Shown here one piece after another: positions 25,128-33,647 of a DNA stretch of 64,000 bases. A model generated the notes under the pieces. The model was not told the DNA's origin and ran no database searches. It was given only the letters and a program-made list of their open reading frames with translations. The position numbers and the translations under genes were made by a program. Source of the DNA: Aquabacterium sp. NJ1 (GTDB lineage Bacteria; Pseudomonadota; Gammaproteobacteria; Burkholderiales; Burkholderiaceae_C); contig NZ_JRKM01000001.1 of NCBI RefSeq assembly GCF_000768065.1, forward strand, positions 2,232,001-2,296,000. Direction: 5' to 3'. Positions within the stretch are counted from its first letter, which is position 1; every line of letters starts with the position of its first letter.

Positions 25128-25933
25128 ATGCCCTTTGCCACCGCCCAGGACGGTACCCGCCTGTACTACGACACCCTGGGCGACGGCCCGCCACTGGTCT
25201 TGATCAGCGGGCAGGCTTTCGACCACCACATGTGGGACGGTGTGCGCGAGGACTTCGCCGCGCACTGGCAGGTCATCGTGTACGACCAGCGGGGCACGGG
25301 CCAAAGCGACAAACCCAGGCAGGCCGCGTGGTCGACACGCGGCTTTGCGCACGATGTGATCAGCATCCTCGATGAACTGGGCGTCGCCCGGGCCCATGCC
25401 TATATGGCTTTTCCATGGGCGGGCGCATCGCGCAATGGCTGGGCATCGACCACGCGGCACGCGTGGGGGCACTGGTCCTGGGCGCCACCACGCCCGGCAA
25501 CGCCCATGGCGTGCCGCGCTCACCCGAAGCCGATGCCGTGCTGCTCAGCGGCAACCAGACGGCGATGATGGACCTGCTGGTGCCACCCGACTGGCGCGCA
25601 CAACACCCCGAGTGGCTCGCGATGATGGCCCACCGCGCCCACCACCCGATGCCCGGGCACGCGCAGCGCCTGCACTATCTGGCCAGCGAAGGGCACGATG
25701 CCTGGGCGCACTTGCCCGCCATCCAGGCGCCCACGCTGGTCATCCACGGGGATGCCGATGACATCAACCCCAGCGCCAACGGGGCCTTGCTCGCCCAACG
25801 GATCTCGGGCGCGCAGTTGCATCTGCTACCTGGCGCCCGGCACGGCTACTTCTGGCAAGCGCGGGCCGAGGCCAGTCAGGTCGTGATCGACTTCCTGAAA
25901 ACCAAGGCGCCGCAGCCCTTTTCGGTGGTTTGA
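25128..25933 (+). pseudogene. Alpha/beta hydrolase disrupted by a 2-base insertion
   Basis: Two overlapping open frames together make one ~267-residue alpha/beta hydrolase. The first part (MPFATAQDGTRLYYDTLGDG ... VIVYDQRGTGQSDKP ... SILDELGVARAHAY) and the second (GFSMGGRIAQWLGIDHAARV ... TLVIHGDADDINP ... PGARHGYFW) join exactly if two bases of TATAT at 25401-25405 are removed, restoring the nucleophile elbow G-F-S-M-G-G. The catalytic Asp (GDADD) and His (ARHGYF) are intact downstream. As written, the first frame runs out of homology just before the catalytic Ser. Cause may be a real dinucleotide expansion, phase variation, or a sequencing error. Substrate unknown. Confidence 0.85.
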
Positions 25934-25962
25934 ATGGTGCTCGGGGGCGCTATCGTCACCCC

Positions 25963-26853
25963 ATGCAACAGCCAGAACGGACCGCAGGATCAGCCCTACC
26001 CGGCATGGGTGGAGCCCTGGTCCTGTCCATCCTGGCGCATGCGCTGGTGCTGGCCGGCTGGTTGTATGGCCAGCGCGCCCACGAGGCCCCCTCCAGCGTG
26101 GGGCAGAGGCGCGGCAGCCTGACTGTCACGCTGCTCGCGCCCGTGCCACCCTCGGCCAGACCGGCGCAGGCGACAGTGGCCGCCGACCTGCCAACGAGCC
26201 ACCGCACCGCCAGGGCACAAGCACCCACCACGCATCACGCCGTCTCGCAGCAAACCGCCGCACGGCAGCTCCCCACACCGGCCTTACCCACACCCCTTGC
26301 CCCAACACCGGAGGCGCCCGCCGCCCCCTCGCCCGAGGCAATCGTGCCAGCCCTTGCCCAGGCCAACGCCGATGCGGCCTCCGCGCCTTCGGCAACCGCC
26401 CCTCCAGCCACCAGGGCCACGGCAGCGACATCAGCCGAACAGCCTGGTGCGCGTTTTGCCAACCTGTTTGCCCCCATCATCAGCCGCCCGCTGGGACACG
26501 GGCGCTGGAACGCGCCACAACCCCTGGTGCCCGCGCAGGCGGAGGCCGCCATGCAGCGGGAGCAGGCCATCCAGGGCACCCGCCAGGCGCTGACCAGCCG
26601 CGTCGAGGCCTTGAGGGCTCAACTGAGGGCCACCGCACTGACGGGCGCCTGCCAGATCCAGGTGTCGCTTGAGCGACAGGTCGCGCAACTCGATTGCACC
26701 GATGCCGGCGACCGGCAAAGGCTGGCGAGCCTTCTGCAGGGCATCGTCACCCTGCAAGCCGCGGCCACGGGTCTCGCCTATGACGCGTGCCTGAAGGTCT
26801 CCGCCACGGACATCCAATGGGCCACCTGCCCCACAGGCGAATCTGCCTCATGA
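25963..26853 (+). CDS. TonB/TolA-like periplasm-spanning protein
   Basis: A 296-residue protein with a single N-terminal membrane helix (GGALVLSILAHALVLAGWLYG), a long Ala/Pro/Thr-rich segment (~60-165, many PTP, APTPEAP and APATRA motifs) and a C-terminal domain of ~100 residues with four Cys (GACQIQVSLERQVAQLDCTDA and YDACLKVSATDIQWATC). This is the build of TonB/TolA proteins that bridge inner membrane and envelope partners, and the C-x-I-x-V-x-L-x(5)-V start of the last domain is TolA-C-like. No exbB/exbD or tolQR gene is near. The ATG at 25963 starts directly before the membrane helix. It converges with the next gene, whose terminator overlaps this stop codon. Confidence 0.7.
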   Translation: MQQPERTAGSALPGMGGALVLSILAHALVLAGWLYGQRAHEAPSSVGQRRGSLTVTLLAPVPPSARPAQATVAADLPTSHRTARAQAPTTHHAVSQQTAARQLPTPALPTPLAPTPEAPAAPSPEAIVPALAQANADAASAPSATAPPATRATAATSAEQPGARFANLFAPIISRPLGHGRWNAPQPLVPAQAEAAMQREQAIQGTRQALTSRVEALRAQLRATALTGACQIQVSLERQVAQLDCTDAGDRQRLASLLQGIVTLQAAATGLAYDACLKVSATDIQWATCPTGESAS

Positions 26854-26873
26854 AAAACGGCCCCGAAGGGCCG
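26853..26873 (-). terminator. Rho-independent terminator for the minus-strand secreted-protein gene
   Basis: Read on the minus strand: CGGCCC, TTCG loop, GGGCCG, then TTTTT. It begins 26 bases after the stop of the gene at 26899 and runs into the stop codon of the convergent TonB/TolA-like gene. Confidence 0.9.
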
Positions 26874-26898
26874 CTTGAACATACCCGCAGGGGCTGCT

Positions 26899-29208
26899 TT
26901 ACTGCACGATGCCGTCGATCACCGATGGCTTGGTGCTGGCAGGCGTCGCTTCGGTACCCAGCGCGGTGCGGGCGTTGACATCCACCAAGGCACTGGTCGG
27001 CAGCGTCAGGCCGCTGGCGGCCGTCAAGGTCAGCGTATTGGACACCGTGCCGCAATTGACCTTGCCCAGGCGCAGTTCGCGCTCCAGGTACTTCACGTAG
27101 AAAGTGCTGGGCGTGCTGTCGGTGACCGAGGTGCCATCGATCATGTCGAAGGCCGGCACCCAACGTGCCGAGGGGCCACACTGCGTGGGCAGGTTCGTGT
27201 CGGGGCTCACGCAACTGCCTGGGATGCCCTGCAACTCACCAAAGCCGCTGAATTGCAGCTGCACCTTGTTGCCGTTGTAGTTGTCGGCCTGCGCGCCCTT
27301 GATGTTGTTCAGGCCACCCGTGTTGCCGGGCGTGTGCACGGCATTGAGCGTCAGCACCTTGGGTGGGTCGATCGTCACGCCGGCAGCGCCGAAGAACTTG
27401 TTCCACTGGTTCGGGCCGGTCTCCCATTGGTAGATGGTGCTGGCCTGCTCGATCAGGGACGAGCAATAGAAGTTGCCAGACGGATTGGCCACGCCGTTCG
27501 AATCGCACTTCACGCTGCTCAGATCGGCATCGGCCACCATGGAGCCGCTGTTGAGGCCCCACTGGTTGGCGCCCATGCCCGCCTTGCTGGCCACGGAGGC
27601 ATCCGCATCGGCCGTGCCGTCATTGAGCATGCCCGCGTGGTAGGTGTAGGTGTAGCTGTTGGCACTGGGGCCCCAGGCGCCACTGTCCTTGAACGGTGCG
27701 CTGGCCAGCGTGGCCACGGGCGGGCTGCCCACGTCACTGACCAGGTTGCTGCCGGTCTTGGGGCACATGGTCACGCAGTTGAGCCCGATGTCGGCGGCGC
27801 CGGGGTCCACCACCTCGCGGGTACGGTAAGACACCGTGTCGGTCCCCACGAAGGCATGGCCCGTGGGCACGTTGATGCCGCCGTTGCCCCCACCCGATGG
27901 GAAGAAGATGGGCAGTGACATCACATGGTTGGCCGACAAGGCCGCTGCGTCCAGTGCAACCGGCGTGAACAAGGCGTGTGGCGCGCAACCGTTCTGGTCG
28001 CATTGCTGGTAGCCGATCGCGTTGAGCTGGCTACCGTCCCACTGCAATTCGTAAGACGTGTTGGCGGGCGCGGGGGTGCTGTTGGCATCGATCACACCGA
28101 TCGCATTGGGCGACCAGTACATCATCGACACGTTCTTGAAGTCATCAAGCGTGCCATCGTGGCGCGTGAGCTTCCACAACTTGCCACCCTTTTGCACCGG
28201 CGTGATGGCCACATCCGACTCGCCCACGCGGCGCGTCAGGCTGCCGTGGCCGAGTGCGATTTCCGACATGGCCGAGTCAGGCAGCCACAGGCCCCAGAAA
28301 CTCCAGAAGCCGTAGTAGGTGTCGCTGCCGTTCACGTACTTCACGGGGAAGCCGGGGTTGCCGATGTCCAGGCGGCTGCCGTCGCTGTTGTACGTGCCAT
28401 AGCGCCAGGTGGACGAATGGCCATTGAGCTTGTTGCGGTCGAAGCAGACATCGGCGTTGCTGTCTTCCTTGCGGCGGAAGTTCGCCGAGTCAAAAGCGAA
28501 CAGGTAGCTGTAGGCGCTGCCGTTTTCAGAACCGCTGATGGCGCCCGATCCCGCATCATTGGCCGGGTCGCTTTGCAACTTCAACTGCGTCAACGAGGGG
28601 CCGCCACCGCCGCCACCGTTGGACTCTTCCTGGTAGAAGCTCAGCCCGCTGGCATCCGACTTCAAGGAGCCTTTGAACATGCAGGTGCCAGGCATGCCCT
28701 CGGGCTCGCCGCAAAAGTACATCGAGAACAAGCCATTGGGGTTGGTGTCCGACTTGCCCGCCGTGGCCACCACGTAGGCGTAGATGGTCATCTTCTGGGG
28801 TGAGCCACCGTTTTCCTGCTCGTCATGCAACCAGGCCTTGATGATCAGCGGGTCATCCACCGATGCCTGGGTGGACTCCACCACGCTGGACATGTAGTTG
28901 GTGGCGTTCGAGGCGCCGGCACTGGTGCTGGTGGACTTGCTGCTGTCACCGCGGCCCTCGCACTTGCCCTGGTCGATCAGGGCCACATACGGCCCCTGGT
29001 TGACCATCGCATCACCCCGCATGCTGCCGATGATGCACATGATCATGTTGACGGTGCCAATGCGGTCACCCACCCTGTCCTGCACCCAGGTGTTCTGCTT
29101 GTCGGTGACATAAGCACCACTGCTGGGTGGCGTGGCGGCCGCGATCTGGGCCGCACCAGCGGCCAGCAGGCTCAAGGCAAAGGGCGCGCCCTTGCGAAAT
29201 AGCGTCAT
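26899..29208 (-). CDS. Large secreted protein of unknown function
   Basis: A 769-residue protein with a Sec signal (MTLFRKGAPFALSLLAAGAAQIAAA) and a mature chain rich in Gly, Ser, Asn and Thr. No domain was recognised. Visible features are a start region with VGDRIGTVNMIMCIIGSMRG, about a dozen Cys that could pair after export (FCGEPEGMPGTCMF, QQCDQNGCAPH, LNCVTMCP), a hexaglycine stretch at ~200, many aromatic-Gly turns (TYYGFWSFWGLWLPDS) and a C-terminus with the pattern LTLPTSALVDVNARTALG. No anchor or barrel. The poly-Gly lipoprotein gene at 29224 is 15 bases upstream and evidently cotranscribed; a strong terminator follows. Role unknown; a surface or extracellular partner of the lipoprotein is a guess. 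Confidence 0.8.
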   Translation of the reverse strand: MTLFRKGAPFALSLLAAGAAQIAAATPPSSGAYVTDKQNTWVQDRVGDRIGTVNMIMCIIGSMRGDAMVNQGPYVALIDQGKCEGRGDSSKSTSTSAGASNATNYMSSVVESTQASVDDPLIIKAWLHDEQENGGSPQKMTIYAYVVATAGKSDTNPNGLFSMYFCGEPEGMPGTCMFKGSLKSDASGLSFYQEESNGGGGGGPSLTQLKLQSDPANDAGSGAISGSENGSAYSYLFAFDSANFRRKEDSNADVCFDRNKLNGHSSTWRYGTYNSDGSRLDIGNPGFPVKYVNGSDTYYGFWSFWGLWLPDSAMSEIALGHGSLTRRVGESDVAITPVQKGGKLWKLTRHDGTLDDFKNVSMMYWSPNAIGVIDANSTPAPANTSYELQWDGSQLNAIGYQQCDQNGCAPHALFTPVALDAAALSANHVMSLPIFFPSGGGNGGINVPTGHAFVGTDTVSYRTREVVDPGAADIGLNCVTMCPKTGSNLVSDVGSPPVATLASAPFKDSGAWGPSANSYTYTYHAGMLNDGTADADASVASKAGMGANQWGLNSGSMVADADLSSVKCDSNGVANPSGNFYCSSLIEQASTIYQWETGPNQWNKFFGAAGVTIDPPKVLTLNAVHTPGNTGGLNNIKGAQADNYNGNKVQLQFSGFGELQGIPGSCVSPDTNLPTQCGPSARWVPAFDMIDGTSVTDSTPSTFYVKYLERELRLGKVNCGTVSNTLTLTAASGLTLPTSALVDVNARTALGTEATPASTKPSVIDGIVQ

Positions 29209-29223
29209 GGTGAACTCCCTGGA

Positions 29224-29397
29224 TCAGTGCGCGGAAACCACCTGCACCGAGGAGGGCAGGGTGATGTTGGAGGTGGTCACGGTTGCGCCGCCCCCACCGC
29301 CGGAAGACGCCGAAGTGTCGCCACCACCGCCACCACCGCATGCCGACAACAACACGGCTGTCAGAACCACCCCCAGACCCAGGAAAAAACGACGCAT
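29224..29397 (-). CDS. Small poly-Gly lipoprotein, 57 residues
   Basis: Signal MRRFFLGLGVVLTAVLLSAC with lipobox LSAC, then GGGGGGD, SSGGGGG and a short tail (TTSNITLPSSVQVVSAH). The mature part is only ~38 residues. GGAGG is 5 bases before the ATG at 29397, an excellent ribosome site. Its stop is 15 bases ahead of the large secreted-protein gene, so they form an operon. The tail ITLPSSVQVV may be a beta strand used in partner contact. No family name known to me. Confidence 0.8.
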   Translation of the reverse strand: MRRFFLGLGVVLTAVLLSACGGGGGGDTSASSGGGGGATVTTSNITLPSSVQVVSAH

Positions 29398-29533
29398 AAA
29401 CCCTCCAGGCGCGGACACGCGCAACCAATCGTTCTGGCTATTTCGTCCAGACGTTTGTCCGCTTTAGTGGGTGCCACCGAATTGGCACGGTCGTTCGTGA
29501 ACTACGGGCGTAATCCCCTGCAGGTGGCTTGCC

Positions 29534-31012
29534 TCAACGCTGCCCCACCCCGAAGCTGCGCGTCCAACTGATGTCCAGCACCCGGCTGTTGAGCCCGGCA
29601 TGCTGGCCCCGGATGCGGCCCGCCCCCAGCTGCCACTCGCTGCCCGGGTCAAGCGACAGGCCCAGGTAGGCCATGCCCTGCGCCACCGCGCCGCCCTGGT
29701 TGGCGACACCACCGCCGCCAGCGGCACCCGCCAGCAACTCGGCCGACAGGCGCCAGCCTGAGTCGCTCAGGTCGGTCTGCACCCCGGCCCCCGCCAGCCC
29801 CACGGAATAGGCGCCAGCCTGGCCAGCCACCGCGCTGTGCGCCTGCCCGGTCACGTAGACATTCGACCCCACCAGGCGCTTGAGCTTGATGCCCACGGTG
29901 TCCAGATCCAGTTGGCGCCCATCCTTGCGCGCGGCTTTGCGCACGTGCTGCACGCTGCCCGACCAGGCCAGGCCGACCACGGGCGCGTCCTGGGGTGCGC
30001 CTGGGTGGTCCAGCTGCAGGCCCACTTGCCACTGGGCGTAACGGGCGTTGTAGGCACCGCTGCCGGAACGCACGGCCCCGGCTTCGAAGCCGACAAAGGC
30101 ATCGCGCCCCAGCTCCCAGCGCAGCACCCCGGCCGCCTTGCCAAGCGTGCCGCCGCCGGTTTCCACCGCGCCGCCCCCGCCCAGCCCCAGGGCCACGCGG
30201 GCCCCCAGGTACAGATCGCTCAAACCGATGGCCGAAGCCGAGGTTTCCCAACCGCCCGTTCCCAGGATCTCCATGTAGCCGTCGGCCCCGCCATGCGTGG
30301 CGGCCGCTGTCTCGACACCCCAATACATATTGGGCCCCAGGCGGCGCTCCGCACGCACGCCCACCAGCCGCACCGTGCTGGCCGGCACGCTCTGGCGCGC
30401 CCTCACATGCAGCTGCGCGCTGTCCAGCATCAGCCGGTCAAAACCCAGGCCGGTGTGCTCGGCGGTGGACAGCTTGTGGCCCACCTCGCCCACATCAAAG
30501 TAGCGGAAGCGCCCGTCCCAGCTGAGCACCAGCCCGATCTGGCGGCTGCTGATGCGCCCACTGGGCATGTTCACGCTGGACACGCTCAGCCCGGTCTGCA
30601 CACCGCCCCAGTCATACGACAGGCTGGCCGAGGGCATCAGCATCAAGCCGCCGCCAACCGGCGCGCCACCACCACCGCCACCGCCCATCAGCAAACCCAG
30701 TTGCGCCACCCAGTTGTCGGTGGAATGCCAGCGCCGTGCCACCTGAGCACCGAGCACGAAGAAGCCGCCGCGCTGCCCCGTGGCCGCCCCCACCACCGCC
30801 GGCCCGACCCACCAGTCATAGGCGGGCTCGAACAGGAGGCTGGTCGTGACCAGGCCCAGCCGCTCGCGGCCTCCACCCGCCCTGTCGATGTGGGCGGGAT
30901 CGAGCCGCATCTCCAGCGACATCTTCAGCTGCTCGGTTTGCGCGCACGCGGCACCGGCCGCCAGCAACAAGGACAAGGACAAGGCGGTGAGCCTGGAGGC
31001 AGAACAAGGCAT
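29534..31012 (-). CDS. Outer-membrane beta-barrel-like protein, unknown
   Basis: A 492-residue exported protein: signal MPCSASRLTALSLSLLLAAGAACA, then alternating hydrophobic/polar stretches with many Gly turns (LGLLMGGGGGGGAPVGGG, LYLGARVALGLGGGG, YSVGLAGAGVQTDLSDSGWRLSAELLAG), as in large outer-membrane barrels. It ends DISWTRSFGVGQR; the last residue is not the usual aromatic. The ATG at 31012 is preferred; a TTG three codons earlier is possible. It is the last gene of a minus-strand run (gpx, MFS, this gene) with 19 bases to the MFS stop. The substrate is unknown; a channel or adhesin scaffold is possible. Confidence 0.65.
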   Translation of the reverse strand: MPCSASRLTALSLSLLLAAGAACAQTEQLKMSLEMRLDPAHIDRAGGGRERLGLVTTSLLFEPAYDWWVGPAVVGAATGQRGGFFVLGAQVARRWHSTDNWVAQLGLLMGGGGGGGAPVGGGLMLMPSASLSYDWGGVQTGLSVSSVNMPSGRISSRQIGLVLSWDGRFRYFDVGEVGHKLSTAEHTGLGFDRLMLDSAQLHVRARQSVPASTVRLVGVRAERRLGPNMYWGVETAAATHGGADGYMEILGTGGWETSASAIGLSDLYLGARVALGLGGGGAVETGGGTLGKAAGVLRWELGRDAFVGFEAGAVRSGSGAYNARYAQWQVGLQLDHPGAPQDAPVVGLAWSGSVQHVRKAARKDGRQLDLDTVGIKLKRLVGSNVYVTGQAHSAVAGQAGAYSVGLAGAGVQTDLSDSGWRLSAELLAGAAGGGGVANQGGAVAQGMAYLGLSLDPGSEWQLGAGRIRGQHAGLNSRVLDISWTRSFGVGQR

Positions 31013-31031
31013 CGTGATCAAGGGCCGTGTC

Positions 31032-32213
31032 TCAGGTTGTCGATGGCGGGGCGGACCTGGGCACCCACCAGGCCATCAGCACAGCCGACAACCCCGCGCA
31101 CGCCGCCCCGAATTCAAAGGCCGCGGTGGCCGACCAACCCTGGTAGAGCCAGCCGAAACACCAGGAGGCGGGCAGCAGCATGATGCCCGCGGCCAGGTTG
31201 AACCAGCCGTAGGCCGTGCCCTGTTGCCCCGGCTCGGCCAGGTCGGCCACCAGGGCCTTTTCCACGCCTTCGGTGGCGGCCAGGAACAGGCCGTACAAGG
31301 CGAACAACAGCCACAGGGACCAGTCCGCGCGCGCCTGCCAGGCCAGTGCCAGGTAGACCAGGCCATACGCCGCGTACCCCCCTACCAGCAGGCGGTGACG
31401 CCCGACCTTGTCCGACCAGGCTGACAGCGGAGCCGCCCCCAGCATGGCCACCACCGACACCAGGCCCCACAACAAGGGCACGTGCGCCTGGGCCACGCCC
31501 AGCTCGCGGGCGCGCAGCAGCAGGAACATATTGGACGAATTGCCCAGCGTGAACAGCGCCACCACCAGCAGGTAACGTTTGAACCCGCCAGACAGCCCCC
31601 GCCAGTGCCAGCTGCGGCGGCTGGGCGCCGGGCGCCCGTCTGGCGCCTCTTTCAGGCCAAACGTCATGACCAGGCAGATCAGGGCGGGCAACAGGGCCCA
31701 GGCAAACACCTGCTGCAAAGGCATGCCGGCACCCAGCATCGCGGCCGCCACCAGCGGGCCGATCACGGCGCCCGCGTTGTCCAGCGCCCGCTGTACCCCA
31801 AAGGCCAGCCCGCGGTGTTCGGCCACCACGCTGCCAGCCAACAGCGCATCACGCGGTGAGGTGCGCAAGCCCTTGCCAATGCGGTCGCTCAAGCGGATGA
31901 GCAGCACCCACAACCAGCTGCCGGCCAGGGCCAGCAAGGGTCGCCCGAAACCGGCCAGGCCGTAACCCACCATCACCCAGGGCCTGGCGCGCCGGGTGCG
32001 GTCCACCAGCACGCCCGAAAACAGCTTGAGCAGGGCCGCCGTGGCTTCGGCCAGCCCTTCGATCAGCCCCAGCGCACGCGGCCCGGCCATCAGCACCGAA
32101 GCCAGGTACAGCGGCACCAGCGGGTAGACCATGTCGCTGGCACTGTCGTTGACCAGCGAGATCAGCCCGATCAACCAGACCGTGCGTGGCAGCTTGAACA
32201 GGGCGGCCCACAT
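31032..32213 (-). CDS. MFS transporter, 12-helix
   Basis: A 393-residue major facilitator protein. The loop 2-3 signature appears as GVLVDRTRRARPWVMVGYGL, and the helix-4/5 region RIGKGLRTSPRDALLAGSV strongly resembles a subgroup of MFS proteins (often annotated simply as MFS, sometimes near YbjJ/Fsr-like) with an intact R-x-G-K-G-x-R-x-x-P-R-D motif. About 12 hydrophobic segments, inner membrane. The gap to the gpx stop is 9 bases, so it is translated from the same mRNA as gpx. Substrate cannot be read from sequence. Confidence 0.85.
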   Translation of the reverse strand: MWAALFKLPRTVWLIGLISLVNDSASDMVYPLVPLYLASVLMAGPRALGLIEGLAEATAALLKLFSGVLVDRTRRARPWVMVGYGLAGFGRPLLALAGSWLWVLLIRLSDRIGKGLRTSPRDALLAGSVVAEHRGLAFGVQRALDNAGAVIGPLVAAAMLGAGMPLQQVFAWALLPALICLVMTFGLKEAPDGRPAPSRRSWHWRGLSGGFKRYLLVVALFTLGNSSNMFLLLRARELGVAQAHVPLLWGLVSVVAMLGAAPLSAWSDKVGRHRLLVGGYAAYGLVYLALAWQARADWSLWLLFALYGLFLAATEGVEKALVADLAEPGQQGTAYGWFNLAAGIMLLPASWCFGWLYQGWSATAAFEFGAACAGLSAVLMAWWVPRSAPPSTT

Positions 32214-32222
32214 GCGCGGGGG

Positions 32223-32711
32223 TCAGCTCGCGGCCAGCGCTTTGTCGATGTCGGCCATCAAGGCCTTGGGCGTGTCGGTGGGGGCATAACGCCCGAGCAC
32301 CCGGCCATCACGGCCGATGAGGAACTTGGTGAAGTTCCATTTGATGGACTTGGTGCCCAGGATGCCCGGCGCTTCCTTGACCAGGTACTGGTAGAGCGGG
32401 TGGGCGTTGGGGCCGTTGACGTCGATCTTGGCCATCATCGGGAAGCTCACCCCGTAGTTGAGCTGGCAGAAGGACGCGATCTCGCTGTTGTCGCCCGGGT
32501 CCTGCCCGCCAAACTGGTTGCACGGGAAGCCCACGACGGCCAGGCCCTTGGGGCCCAGCTCCTTCCACAACTTTTCCAGGCCTTCGAACTGCGGCGTGAA
32601 ACCGCACTTGCTGGCCGTGTTGACGATCAGCAGCACCTTGCCCCGGTACTGATCCAGCTTCACGGCTTCACCGGTGATGGTCTGCGCTTCAAAGTCGTAA
32701 ACAGAGGTCAT
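32223..32711 (-). CDS. Glutathione peroxidase-family thiol peroxidase
   Basis: A 162-residue GPx-fold peroxidase that reduces hydrogen or lipid peroxides. Cys36 ([11 protein letters not shown]) is the peroxidatic residue (Cys, not selenocysteine), with Gln70 (NQFGGQDPG), Trp125 and Asn126 (KWNFTKF) completing the catalytic tetrad. Cys82 in [11 protein letters not shown] is placed as the resolving cysteine of thioredoxin-dependent members, so thioredoxin rather than glutathione may be the reductant, as for BtuE. It is the first gene of a minus-strand run with the MFS carrier 9 bases downstream. Confidence 0.95.
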   Translation of the reverse strand: MTSVYDFEAQTITGEAVKLDQYRGKVLLIVNTASKCGFTPQFEGLEKLWKELGPKGLAVVGFPCNQFGGQDPGDNSEIASFCQLNYGVSFPMMAKIDVNGPNAHPLYQYLVKEAPGILGTKSIKWNFTKFLIGRDGRVLGRYAPTDTPKALMADIDKALAAS

Positions 32712-32778
32712 GTCAGAAAGGCCCAGGTTGGAGGATGCGGCAGGTTAGCGCAAGGCGCGTCCGTCGGCCCGCCAGGGG

Positions 32779-33363
32779 TCAACGGGAAATCAGCGCACCG
32801 GCCGCTTCACCCGCAGGCTGCAGCGGCCCCAGCGGGTTGGACTGGCGCTCCGTCTGCTTGATCTGAGGCTCGCCACCATAGTTGCGAAACAGCACCACGC
32901 CATCGCGCACGACCACCAGGCCCTGGAAACGCCAGCCGGTGATCTCGGTGCGGCGGCGGAAGTTGAGGAAGTCGGCCCAGAAGCTGCCCTCGCGGTGGCT
33001 GACCTGGCGCCCGAAACTGAACTCATACGCGCGACAGGCCTGGCGCGATTCGATGCAATCGCGGATGCCAGGGTCCAGCATGTCCAGCGGCACACTGGGG
33101 TTGGGGGCCAGGCGGGCAATCACCTCCGGATACGGGATCTGGCGCACATTGGCCGTGTCGTGCACGTCAAAGCCCAGGTCTTTGAGCTGACTGGTGGTGG
33201 TCTGATACGGCTTGACCCGCTCGATGGCATCACGGGCGTCCTCAAAGCTGCCAAAACCCGACAACACGTCGGTGCTGCCACGCGGCAACAAACTGCTACA
33301 GGCGGTGAGCAGCAGCATCAGGATCGACAAAAGGCAAACGCGCAAACTGGCCATGGCACCCAT
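32779..33363 (-). CDS. Conserved lipoprotein, unknown function
   Basis: A 194-residue lipoprotein: signal MASLRVCLLSILMLLLTACSS with lipobox LTAC. The mature part starts with DVLSGFGSFEDARDAIERV and LKDLGFDVHDTANVRQI, then PYPEVIARLAPNP, DPGIRDCIESRQACRAYEF (two Cys, probably a disulfide), GWRFQGLVVVRDGVVLFRNYGGEPQI. The early part recalls SmpA/BamE-like small envelope lipoproteins, but I cannot claim membership. Starts at 33363 and 33354 are both possible; neither has a clear ribosome site. 67 bases separate it from gpx downstream. Confidence 0.75.
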   Translation of the reverse strand: MGAMASLRVCLLSILMLLLTACSSLLPRGSTDVLSGFGSFEDARDAIERVKPYQTTTSQLKDLGFDVHDTANVRQIPYPEVIARLAPNPSVPLDMLDPGIRDCIESRQACRAYEFSFGRQVSHREGSFWADFLNFRRRTEITGWRFQGLVVVRDGVVLFRNYGGEPQIKQTERQSNPLGPLQPAGEAAGALISR

Positions 33364-33511
33364 CTACAAATGACCGACACGGCGACCCACGCCATGCATG
33401 GGGCAATGTAGCGCATGGGGCCGCCATCTTGCCCGTGCGGGGCCCCGGGCGGCATTCCGCTTAATGCGTCGTGCAAGTCACAACGGCCGAGTAAACACCG
33501 AGCGAAACACG

Positions 33512-33540
33512 TGGTCAAATCGGTCAGAAGTCCCTACACT
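33512..33540 (+). promoter_or_regulatory. Possible sigma-70 promoter for the hybrid kinase gene
   Basis: TGGTCA, 17-base spacer, TACACT: four of six matches in each box with ideal spacing, 108 bases upstream of the start at 33648. It lies in the 284-base gap between two divergent genes, which otherwise shows no strong structure. Confidence 0.4.
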
Positions 33541-33647
33541 GGAACGCCCCAGGCGCTGAAATCCGGTTGGTTGTGGTCTTCGGCGCAGGCTTGTTTAAAG
33601 CCCATGAAAGCTGTCAAGACGATGGGCCACAAACAGAGGAGCACGCC

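Noticed and set aside
29471..29490. TGGCACG resembling a sigma-54 -24 element, inside an inverted repeat GTGCCA-N6-TGGCAC
   Set aside because: The -12 GC is not at the required distance (CG is found instead), so the invariant pair fails. The dyad is noted but unexplained.
32779..33363. Assignment of the lipoprotein to the BamE/SmpA family
   Set aside because: Only a loose resemblance of the first ~60 residues; the length and second half do not fit.
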